Source: Neobacillus mesonae
GTDB lineage: Bacteria; Bacillota; Bacilli; Bacillales; Cytobacillaceae
Reading direction: 5' to 3'
Length of the DNA stretch: 64,000 nucleotides
Assembly: GCF_001636315.1 (NCBI RefSeq)
Contig: NZ_KV440949.1
Span: 4,916,084 to 4,980,083 of the forward strand
This document shows positions 26,006 through 33,554 of this stretch, in pieces. Below the pieces are notes generated by a model. It was not told the DNA's origin, did not search any database, and saw only the letters and a list, made by a program, of their open reading frames with translations. Positions within the stretch are counted from its first letter, which is position 1. Each line of letters opens with the position of its first letter. Both the position numbers and the translations under genes were made by a program.

Positions 26006-27744
26006 TGGGTTTCCACCTCCGTATAGGGGATAGAAAAGGAAATTTCTGTCCCTTGCTCCAGTTCACTTTTTATTTTAAGGGCGGCATGGTCGCCAAACAT
26101 GGTGGTCAGCCTGCGGTTAACATTATATAGTGCTACGCCGCTCCCTGTTTCAGAAGAAATAGGTGTTTTGCAAATTTGCTCAGACCGCTGCTTGCTCATT
26201 CCATGACCATTATCCTTTATTTTTACATAGACGGCATGGTTTTGAGTGAAAATCGTGATTTTAATTATACAGTCACTTTCCTTATCCTTCATGCCATGTT
26301 TTACCGCATTTTCAACTATTGGCTGCAGGGTAAGGGGTGGGATTCCTTGCATAAGGGCATGGTCCTCAATCTCATAGATAATTGTCAATTTATCTGCGAA
26401 TCTAGCTTCTTCAATTGCAAGATAGGCCTGTACCTGCTTTAACTCCTGCTCTAAGGTTGTTAAACTTTGCGTCGTCACCGATAAATTTTGCCGTAGAAAA
26501 TGCGACAAATAAACAAGCAATTTCCGGGCCTTGGTAGGATTGACCCTTATTAATGAAAGAATCGTATTCAATGTATTAAAAAGAAAATGAGGGCTGATTT
26601 GTGCTTGCAGCGCCTTGATTTCCGCTTCTTTAGCCAACTGGTGAGCTTTATCGGAATCAGCTAATTCCAGCTGGTTGCTAAGCAGGGCACTGAGACCGGT
26701 GATCAATTCCATGATGACAGGAGTAATTTCCTTCTCCGAACGGAAATAAAATTTTAAAGTTCCGATCGTTTTTCCCCTCTGTTTTAACGGGGCGATGACC
26801 GCAGCCCCCAATTTGCAGCCTTTGACACGGCAGTTAATGGACTCGTGGTCCGCTGTGACAATTTCCCCTTTATGAATAACATCCCAGGTAATTTGGGTTT
26901 GAAACGGATTATTCGAACGATGATGATCATCGCCGAGCCCGACATGAGCTAATATTTCCGACGCGTTGGTAATCGACACAGCGATTGTATTCAGTTCTTT
27001 ATGAATGATTTGACAGGCAGCTTGGGCAGATTCTGTGTTTAGACCGTTTCGCAAGTGGGCCAGTGTTTTTTTCATAATCAAGAGTGTCTTTTGTGCTTGA
27101 ATTGCCCCGACCTTTTCCTCTTCGTTTATCACACTTTTGATAATTAATAGAAATAATGCACATCCCAGTCCGTTTGCGATGATCATCGGCAGCCCAATGA
27201 TTTTTACCAAAGTCCAAGCCTTTTCAAACGGGTGGGACAGCAGTAAAATAATCAGCATTTGCATCGATTCGGCAAGGGCTCCGATGAAGAAGGCGGAGCT
27301 TAAGTTTACATGCTTATTTTTTCGGTAAAACAGCCCTGCGAGGATTCCTGAAATAATCGTTGCCGAGCCGCAGGAAATGGCAGTAAAGCCGCCTAGAGTA
27401 AACCGGTGTATTCCTGCTAGGAGTCCGGCGCCGATTCCGACCCGGTAGCCGCCGAGAAGTCCGGCCAAGACAACGCCGATCACGCGGGAATTGGCAATCG
27501 CTTCATCGCTGTTAAGGCCCGAAGTCCATTTATTAAATTTCAGGCTATCGGCACTGAGGGTTAACCCAGAATAGGTACCAATGATGCCGAAAAAACCAAA
27601 AAATAGAATGGCAGTGATTTGCTGCTTTCGGTTTAATTGATTCTCGTAAATCATACTGCGGAAAAAGGGGAATCTCGTTAACACGAAGGCAATCGTCACC
27701 AGAATTCCCAGCCGTTCCACCATCGTTACCAACAATTCCAGCAT
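25945..27744 (-). CDS. LytS-type sensor histidine kinase
   Basis: 599 residues. Six or so N-terminal membrane helices of the 5TM-5TMR_LYT type (about 40-205) with the conserved NSRVIGVVLAGLLGGYRVG loop; GAF domain (about 220-360); HisK domain with H386 in QAQISPHFLFNTLN; HATPase domain with PPLTLQPIVENAVKHGM. The membrane module senses pyruvate in BtsS and LytS relatives. The native C terminus (YTEVETQWNN onwards) runs into the regulator gene. The ATG has GAGGAGGGG upstream. Confidence 0.9.
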   Translation of the reverse strand: MLELLVTMVERLGILVTIAFVLTRFPFFRSMIYENQLNRKQQITAILFFGFFGIIGTYSGLTLSADSLKFNKWTSGLNSDEAIANSRVIGVVLAGLLGGYRVGIGAGLLAGIHRFTLGGFTAISCGSATIISGILAGLFYRKNKHVNLSSAFFIGALAESMQMLIILLLSHPFEKAWTLVKIIGLPMIIANGLGCALFLLIIKSVINEEEKVGAIQAQKTLLIMKKTLAHLRNGLNTESAQAACQIIHKELNTIAVSITNASEILAHVGLGDDHHRSNNPFQTQITWDVIHKGEIVTADHESINCRVKGCKLGAAVIAPLKQRGKTIGTLKFYFRSEKEITPVIMELITGLSALLSNQLELADSDKAHQLAKEAEIKALQAQISPHFLFNTLNTILSLIRVNPTKARKLLVYLSHFLRQNLSVTTQSLTTLEQELKQVQAYLAIEEARFADKLTIIYEIEDHALMQGIPPLTLQPIVENAVKHGMKDKESDCIIKITIFTQNHAVYVKIKDNGHGMSKQRSEQICKTPISSETGSGVALYNVNRRLTTMFGDHAALKIKSELEQGTEISFSIPYTEVETQWNNPSEHSLPTMSRTAGMN

Positions 27745-27880
27745 ACTGGGCTCCCCTCCTCATTGTTCAATGAAAGCAGTTTCTTTACCTATTATTCTAG
27801 CAGTTTTTTGAAAAATCGTAAATTGAGGGCGGGGTGAAAAATATAGGCCAACAAGAAAACGCCTACATTAATATTTACCA

Positions 27881-27908
27881 TTCCCATAGGAAAAATAAAG
27901 AGTATAAT
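27881..27908 (+). promoter_or_regulatory. Possible sigma-A promoter
   Basis: TATAAT at 27903-27908 with TTCCCA 16 bp upstream, about 35 bp before the MFS start. Confidence 0.4.
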
Positions 27909-27942
27909 AGGAAAATACAATAGTTAGCAGGAGTAGTGAAAC

Positions 27943-29217
27943 GTGAATAAACAAAATAACAAGTATCGTTGGGTCGTGTTTGCCAGCGTGCTGTTTGCCT
28001 ACTTTATTATCGTAAGCCAAAGAACGGCGCCCGGATTAATTTCTGACCAGCTAATGAAAGAATTTAATATAACTGCATCGATGATTGGATTACTCACTAG
28101 TATTCAATTTTTAGCATATGCCGGCTTGCAAATTCCAATTGGGATCTTATCCGACCGATTTGGACCGAATTATTTCCTAATTATAGGAACATTACTTAAC
28201 GGAATCGGGACGTTGATTTACAGCATTGCCCCGAATGAATTTATTCTTTTAATTGCCAGGTTGTTGGTGGGGGCGGGGGATGCAGCCATTTGGGTCAACC
28301 TTGTTCTGATATTAAGCATTTGGTTCAAGGTAAATGAATTTGTGGGCTTACTCGGTGTGGCCGGGATGACCGGGAGCTTTGGCTTTCTGCTTGCGACGGT
28401 TCCGTTTTCCAAATGGATCTCTGATTTTGGATGGCGCCCGCCGTTTTTAACAACAGGAATCCTCTTATGTCTGATTGGTATTATACTTTATTTTATACTA
28501 GTAAAAATACCGCAGGGAAACGCCTCAACCACTTCAAAAGCAAAAGTAAAAGCTGTAAAGCAGCGGGAAAATCCACTTGTTCTATTACGCCGTATTTTTT
28601 CCACCCGCCAAGCTTGGGCCACTTTCTTTTGCCACTTTGGCGCGGTCGGTACATATGTAGGTTTTATCGGCTCATGGGCAGTGCCATATGGGATGCATGT
28701 TTTTGACATGTCCCGCTCCGGTTCAAGTCAGCTGATTATGATTGGGCTAGTCGGGGCAATCATTGGCGCACCGGCAGGAAGCTGGATTTCGGGTAAATTA
28801 CATTCTATTAAGAAAACGTATGTTGCCGTTCATATTATTATTTTTACAAGCTGGGCTGCATTTTTATTATTTAGCGGGAAACCGCCATTTTTCTTACTGG
28901 TTACGCTTTTCTTCTTGATTGGATTTGGGAATGGTGCGAGTGCTTTAACCTTTGCGGTCGTGCGCCAGTCGTTTCCAATGAAGGAGGTTGGCGTCGTCTC
29001 AGGATTTGCAAATACCGGCGGCTTTATTAGTGCCGTTCTTTTGCCGAGCCTATTTGGAAAAGTACTAGACCACTTTCATGGTGCCCCTAGCAGTGTCGGC
29101 TATTACTATGGTTTTATCATTCCGGTCGTCTTCACCTTAATAGGTTTTATTGGGGGAATCCTTATAAAGGAACAGCGGCAGGGGGCAAGCCAAACGGAGT
29201 TCAGTATATCTAATTAA
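27943..29217 (+). CDS. MFS transporter
   Basis: 424 residues, twelve membrane segments. Loop 2-3 motif GILSDRFGPNYFLIIGT is the MFS signature, and RTAPGLISDQLMKEFNITASMIGLLTSIQFLAYAGLQIPIG is typical of carboxylate or nitrate-type porters (ACS/NarK-like branches). Starts with GTG, AGGAG nine bases upstream. Single gene ending in a strong bidirectional terminator. Substrate unknown; a role in organic anion uptake would fit the neighbouring cstA unit but is speculative. Confidence 0.85.
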   Translation: MNKQNNKYRWVVFASVLFAYFIIVSQRTAPGLISDQLMKEFNITASMIGLLTSIQFLAYAGLQIPIGILSDRFGPNYFLIIGTLLNGIGTLIYSIAPNEFILLIARLLVGAGDAAIWVNLVLILSIWFKVNEFVGLLGVAGMTGSFGFLLATVPFSKWISDFGWRPPFLTTGILLCLIGIILYFILVKIPQGNASTTSKAKVKAVKQRENPLVLLRRIFSTRQAWATFFCHFGAVGTYVGFIGSWAVPYGMHVFDMSRSGSSQLIMIGLVGAIIGAPAGSWISGKLHSIKKTYVAVHIIIFTSWAAFLLFSGKPPFFLLVTLFFLIGFGNGASALTFAVVRQSFPMKEVGVVSGFANTGGFISAVLLPSLFGKVLDHFHGAPSSVGYYYGFIIPVVFTLIGFIGGILIKEQRQGASQTEFSISN

Positions 29218-29222
29218 TAAAT

Positions 29223-29255
29223 AAAAAATGGCTTGGAATCTCCAAGCCATTTTTA
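29223..29255. terminator. Bidirectional terminator
   Basis: AAAAATGGCTTGG and CCAAGCCATTTTT form a perfect 13-bp stem with an A run before and a T run after, serving both convergent genes. Confidence 0.85.
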
Positions 29256-29258
29256 AAA

Positions 29259-29453
29259 TTAAAAGCCGCCACCGTGACTGTTAAAGTCATTTTTCATATT
29301 GTGCATATATGATTCTGTATAGATTCGTTCGGAATTCGAAACGTGTTTAGCATTTTCTTCGGGGTCGATTTGTTGAATCCCTTTCTTCTTATACCACATG
29401 TCAACGACAAAGCCAAAACCTAATAGTCCACCTATTATTATCAATAGCCACAT
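29259..29453 (-). CDS. Small single-span membrane protein (64 aa)
   Basis: 64 residues: one N-terminal membrane helix (MWLLIIIGGLLGFGFVVDM), then a basic patch YKKKG and a polar tail ending SHGGGF. Ribosome site AAGGGGTG lies seven bases before the ATG. Family not recognised; similar short proteins are common in Bacillaceae. Confidence 0.7.
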   Translation of the reverse strand: MWLLIIIGGLLGFGFVVDMWYKKKGIQQIDPEENAKHVSNSERIYTESYMHNMKNDFNSHGGGF

Positions 29454-29506
29454 AATGGTTCACCCCTTTATAAATAATAATCCCTAATTCTGGATATTAT
29501 TTACTT

Positions 29507-31110
29507 TTATTGTACCATAATTTTCGGTGCCTGACACCATGATTTGTATGCCTGATGGAATAAATAGGCCATTTTCTCAATTTGTTCTTTAGAGTAGTCT
29601 TCGATGCAGGCGATTTGTATCCAGTTTTGCTGCCGTAAATATTCGCTTTCGTAATGAAGCAGATATCCGTTGCAGTAGAGCAGTTCACCGACAGTAGAGG
29701 ATGGCGTGGTTTTAGGCAGTGGAACCGTCACAATGATTGGCGAGCTGTTTTCCTCAGCCGTTATAAGCTGGAAACCATACTTCGATAACTTTTGACGAAT
29801 AGACTGATGTATCGCGGCAATCTTCGCCAAACGTTCTTGTGTAACGCTATTGATTGCTGTTAAAAGGGCTTCCACTAGGTTAGAAGACTGTGAGAATGGG
29901 ATGCTTTCCTTCTCTGCATATGTCCCGAGATCAAGATATGTCGGTAACAGAGGTGATGGAGCCACCTTGTGATGATGAAAAACAAACGAAAGCCCTGTAT
30001 AGGATTTAAGCGCCTTTCCGCTGACACCAGTAGCTAAAAACACCCCCGATAAATCAAGATCGACCGCCCCGATTGAGCTAATGCAATCAAGACAAAGCTT
30101 CAGCTGATGTTCTTGTGCCACAGCTTTAAGAATATTTAATTTATTAAGCATTCCAGTCGAGGTTTCGCTATGAACGGCCCAGATCCATGCCGTTTCATCA
30201 GTAATACACGCAGCTATTTCCTCATGTGAAAAAGGAAGGCCCCATTCTTTATCTAATACATCAAAATCAAGCCCAGCTCTTTGTGCTTGTTCCACTAGAC
30301 GGCTTCCAAACTCGCCGTTTGTTAAAATAACACCTCTGCCAGTTTCCAATGAAAGCTGTGCAGCCACCAAATCATTTGCCAGTGTTCCCGTACCAAGCAA
30401 TACTTGGGTATACCGGCAGTCCACCAGCCTGCACAATTGTTCTTTAACATGATCCATTTTGTCTTTGAAAAACGCCGAGCGATGAGAATAAGGGTCTTTG
30501 TCAAATGCTGCTCTTACTTCATCTGAAATCGAAACGGGTCCCGGTAAAAAGGCTGTCGGCGGGCGGAGCAATCTGCCTGCAATGGATGCTTCAAAGGTTT
30601 CCTTTGTTAAATACATGGGCTGGTAACTTGCTTCAATTGCCCCAGTAAGCATAGCGAAGGGCTGGAAACCCATCTGTCCATATAGTTTTAATTGCCGGAC
30701 TGTACCGGATATCAAGGCAATATCATAGCCGTTTTTTAAGCAATATTTGATTAAAAATTGGACCAAACCAAGAAATACGCGCCCTTGGCGATAGTCTATT
30801 TTAACTGCGAGCAATCTGATTTCACATGGCTTCTGAATCGTAAAGGGAAGTGATTCTTCAACGGGACCGATTTTTCGATCGAGCGAAAACGGAGTTGTGC
30901 ACGGATGGCAATCATGCCGATCACTTCCTCTTGTTTCAAACAAATAATATATGTATTTTCTTCATGAAACGAATCTATTAGCTTTTTTTCCAAATTTTTT
31001 GGATGCTGCGGGATTTCTTCAGAAAACGTATGGTAATTTAGTTCATGGATTTGCGTAAATTCCGCGGGTCTGTCGGCAATTTTGAAAAAGTAATCATGAT
31101 TTTCTCTCAA
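29507..31110 (-). pseudogene. GNAT-acetyltransferase/class V aminotransferase fusion, frameshifted
   Basis: The first 70 codons or so (MRENHDYFFKIADRP to VIGMIAIRAQ) are the N-terminal half of a GNAT domain. Its second half (TPFSLDRKIGPVEESLPF to LKLYGQMGFQPF) and a complete class V PLP-dependent aminotransferase domain continue in another frame. Adding one base near 30897 would join RAQ to RPFSLDRKIG, so a one-base deletion is the simplest explanation. In the aminotransferase part the PLP lysine is likely that of VSGKALKSYTG. The start is TTG with GAAGG upstream. The aminotransferase half could still be expressed from an internal start. A dispersed palindrome forms its 3' end. A sequencing error is not excluded. 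Confidence 0.75.
29526..29538. repeat. REP-like palindromic element, copy 3
   Basis: GGTGCCTGACACC lies within the last 12 codons of the GNAT-aminotransferase gene on the minus strand, encoding part of its tail WCQAPKIMVQ. Confidence 0.75.
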
Positions 31111-31234
31111 TGACCTTCAATCCTTTCTACGATTATTTCTTTAGTTGGAGAATATTTACTTTTATTATAAAGGAAATCTGGTTATTTTTTGAAAAAATAA
31201 GCAAAATAAAAAGGCTGGTAAAGGAGGGATGATT

Positions 31235-31375
31235 GTGGCAAAGAAAAAACATGTGACATCGATCGTTGCTGATCAAAAGAAATTATTGGACGACAAGGTA
31301 GAAGCTGCTCGTGAGGATCACTTTAATAATAACCAAATAAGAAAAGTAACTCAAAATGGCGCAGACGGGCAGTAA
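31235..31375 (+). CDS. Small hydrophilic protein (46 aa)
   Basis: 46 residues, MAKKKHVTSIVADQKKLLDD, then a helical EAAREDHFNNNQIRKVTQ. GTG start with AAGGAGG seven bases upstream and an immediate terminator, so it is a real transcription unit although short. Family not recognised; highly charged composition would suit a spore core or nucleic-acid-associated peptide. Confidence 0.65.
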   Translation: MAKKKHVTSIVADQKKLLDDKVEAAREDHFNNNQIRKVTQNGADGQ

Positions 31376-31405
31376 ACGAGGGAGAGGTCTCCTTCGTTTT
31401 TATTT
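31376..31405 (+). terminator. Rho-independent terminator
   Basis: ACGAGGGAGA and TCTCCTTCGT form a stem with one G-T pair, followed by a long T-rich run directly after the small gene. Confidence 0.75.
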
Positions 31406-31582
31406 TTAAAATAACAAATATAACAAAATGATTAAATTTCACTCCTTATATCTTGGCGTTCATTAAGGATCTTTAACAATTCGGTTATCATCTGTTTATT
31501 CGACATTTTATGGGGTAAACATTATGTATAATGGCGATGTGTAGGAAAGGAGTTTGCGTTAAAATGAATGGAGGGATCCTGA

Positions 31583-31753
31583 ATGAATGATTTTCTTCAA
31601 GATGCTGTCCAGGATGAAAGACAAATTTTGATTGAAAAACTAATAAAATCAGGCATATTTAAAATTAATGATAAGCACCTGTACGAAGGCAGCTTATCAG
31701 AATTAGAAACGGTTTATCAAGAAATCCGCAATTGCGAGGCGGTTACTTTATAA
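31583..31753 (+). CDS. FbpA-like small protein (Fur-regulated basic protein A family)
   Basis: 56 residues, MNDFLQDAVQDERQILIEKL. The stretch LIKSGIFKINDKHLYEGSLSELETVYQE matches the FbpA pattern (LIxxGxYKxxDxxLYExSLSELExEY). FbpA in B. subtilis is one of the small proteins helping the iron-sparing response. GGAGGG lies close before the ATG and a TATAAT box at 31527-31532. I see no clear Fur box, and this copy is acidic rather than basic, so an iron role is not shown. Confidence 0.6.
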   Translation: MNDFLQDAVQDERQILIEKLIKSGIFKINDKHLYEGSLSELETVYQEIRNCEAVTL

Positions 31754-32077
31754 TACTTAGAAAACAATTTGAAAGGTACGGCTTCTGGAATTAGGAAAAA
31801 ACTTTCTAAATATTAAATAGGTAAAACAAAGAGCTTGGACAAATGCCAAGCTCTTTAATATTATTTAAAAAATATTTATAAGGTTATTGCGGATTTTTTC
31901 AAACTTATTGATGCTTGTCCAAACTATTTTAAAAAAAACAAATATAAATAGATTGAGGAGAGTAATCTCTCTTCGCATAATCATCGTAGGAACTTCTTTT
32001 ATGGGCTATTAAAAAGATAATGGAAAGTAATGCCCTTTTTTCTAAAATATCTCGTATTGAAAGGAGGTTATTCTTTT
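31754..32077. other. Intergenic stretch with one terminator
   Basis: A/T-rich spacer between two small genes. Apart from the terminator at 31828-31862 I see no gene, repeat or convincing promoter here. Confidence 0.5.
31828..31862 (+). terminator. Rho-independent terminator
   Basis: AAAGAGCTTGG and CCAAGCTCTTT form an 11-bp stem, followed by TAATATT; ends the FbpA-like transcript. Confidence 0.75.
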
Positions 32078-32254
32078 ATGTTTATATTCCCAAGACGTTT
32101 TGTACCAATCGAAGTCGAAATTGAAATTGAAATTGAGAGAAGAAGAAGAATTGAAATTGAAATCGAAATAGAAAGAAGACGTCGATTTGAAATAGAAAGA
32201 AGACGACGCTTCGAATTTGAAAGACAAAGAAGATTACGCGGCGGTTTATTCTAA
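32078..32254 (+). CDS. Low-complexity Glu/Ile/Arg repeat protein
   Basis: 58 residues. After MFIFPRRFVPIEV come alternating EIEIEIE runs and RRRR blocks (EIEIEIERRRRIEIEIEIE, then ERRRRFEIERRRRFEFERQRR), ending LRGGLF. Alternating acid/hydrophobic residues favour an amphipathic beta strand; the Arg blocks are strongly basic. AAGGAGG lies ten bases before the ATG and a terminator follows 27 bases after the stop, so it is a genuine gene. I do not know the family; a spore coat or nucleic-acid-binding peptide is a guess. Confidence 0.7.
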   Translation: MFIFPRRFVPIEVEIEIEIERRRRIEIEIEIERRRRFEIERRRRFEFERQRRLRGGLF

Positions 32255-32280
32255 ATAATAATAGAAAAAGTGTTTTTCAT

Positions 32281-32302
32281 GAGCCTCAGGGCTCTTTTTT
32301 TC
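32281..32302 (+). terminator. Rho-independent terminator
   Basis: GAGCC and GGCTC with a TCAG loop, followed by a run of seven T. Confidence 0.75.
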
Positions 32303-32360
32303 TCCGAAATTTAGAAGTTAAGGCTCATGAAATCGCTATTTGGATATAGAAACAAACTTT

Positions 32361-32373
32361 GGTGTCAGGCACC
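32361..32373. repeat. REP-like palindromic element, copy 4 (supplies the stop codon of the MBL gene)
   Basis: On the minus strand GGTGCCTGACACC is read Gly-Ala-stop, ending the metallo-hydrolase gene exactly as copy 2 ends the MATE gene. Confidence 0.8.
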
Positions 32374-33288
32374 GCCCTCGAAAATTGTCCCGCCAATTAA
32401 CAGCACCTTTAGCTGTTCTTCAGGCAGGCCATGCTTTTTCCAGGCTAGATGCAGGCGCTCTAATGCCTCAGGTCCGGTGTCGTCCGCTAATCGGTATGTA
32501 CCATAGTGCATCGGAACGAAATATTTTGCCTCCAGCTCGATAAACGCTTTAACACTGTCCTCTGGAGAAATGTGGGCAGGCGCCATAAACCACTCCGGTT
32601 CGTAAGCTCCGATGGGCATAAAAACGGTATCAATATTAAACCGTTCGGCAATTTGTTGAAATCCGGGAAAGTAACCGGTATCGCCGACAAAATAATACGT
32701 TTCTTTCCAAGATTGAAAAATAAACCCGCCCCAGTGGGAGGTATTGATATCAGTCAGCGTTCTCCTCGTCCAATGCTGCGCTGGAACAAAATGAATCGTG
32801 ATTCCTTGGTGTTCGATGCTGTCCCACCAATTCATTTCAGTAACATTTCGATAGCCTCTTCTAATCAATGGCCGTTTCAAGCCGGCAGGAACAAAAAAGT
32901 GCGGATTTCCTTTTAACCGTTTTAACGTTGGAAAATCCAAATGGTCATAATGGCCATGAGAAATCACGACAACATCGATTTCCGGCATGTCGTCCATGGC
33001 AATCCCCGGCTCCGTCGAGCGTTTTTCATAACCCATGCGTTTAGCCCACACTGGATCGGTCAAGATATTAAGTCCATTCATTTGGATGAAAAAAGTGGAA
33101 TGGCCAATCCATGTAAAGGAAGTTCGGCTTCTATTTACTTGAAGTTCGTTTATTTTTTTGTCCGGGGATTGTTCAATTTGTTTTGTTAAATCCTTTACCT
33201 TGCTACGCCTTTCCTTACTCCAGCGCAGCATATCCTTCATCGATTTATTGCTTCTAACCGCATCTAAATTTTCATATCTTTTTCGCAT
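32365..33288 (-). CDS. MBL-fold metallo-hydrolase (UlaG/NAPE-PLD-like)
   Basis: 307 residues. Metal-binding motif HGHYDHLD near residue 112, WIGHSTFFIQMNGLNILTDPVWAKR before it, HWGGFIFQSWKETYYFVGDTGYFPGF with a bridging Asp, and FVPMHYGTYRL with the last histidine. These are features of the broad UlaG/NAPE-PLD branch acting on phosphodiester or lactone-type substrates; the true substrate is unknown. ATG with AAGGTGG upstream. The stop codon is inside a palindromic element. Confidence 0.88.
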   Translation of the reverse strand: MRKRYENLDAVRSNKSMKDMLRWSKERRSKVKDLTKQIEQSPDKKINELQVNRSRTSFTWIGHSTFFIQMNGLNILTDPVWAKRMGYEKRSTEPGIAMDDMPEIDVVVISHGHYDHLDFPTLKRLKGNPHFFVPAGLKRPLIRRGYRNVTEMNWWDSIEHQGITIHFVPAQHWTRRTLTDINTSHWGGFIFQSWKETYYFVGDTGYFPGFQQIAERFNIDTVFMPIGAYEPEWFMAPAHISPEDSVKAFIELEAKYFVPMHYGTYRLADDTGPEALERLHLAWKKHGLPEEQLKVLLIGGTIFEGGA

Positions 33289-33400
33289 ATTTCCACCTTG
33301 ATATTGGATTTTTGCTTAAATTATACGACATTCAATCACTATCGGCAAAAATACGATTCCGACCTAAATAATTCCAATATTTGAAGAATTAATTTGGAAT

Positions 33401-33494
33401 TATGTATAAATGACCGTGGTTTTTGTAGAAAAAAGCTCCATTATGTAAAATTGCGCTGTAATTACGTAGAAATCACCCTCAATTATGTAGAATC
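33401..33494. repeat. 21-bp phased array A (TATGTA/TTGTAGAA cores)
   Basis: Five GTA-centred cores (TATGTATAAA, TTTGTAGAA, TTATGTAAAA, TTACGTAGAA, TTATGTAGAA) have GTA at 33404, 33425, 33445, 33466 and 33487, steps of 21, 20, 21 and 21 bp; the sequence between cores differs each time. It lies between divergent mbl and pepF genes. Confidence 0.7.
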
Positions 33495-33554
33495 GAGATT
33501 TCGTGTCTGGGTTAATGGTAAAATAAAGTATGGATATAATTGGAGGGGATAACA

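Noticed and set aside
31440-31582. Fur box upstream of the FbpA-like gene
   Set aside because: Only scattered partial matches (TTATCA) were found, not a 7-1-7 inverted repeat.
32042-32227. Minus-strand frame rich in Phe, Ser and Asn opposite the EIEIE/RRRR gene
   Set aside because: Complement of repetitive GAA/AGA codons; no start signal.
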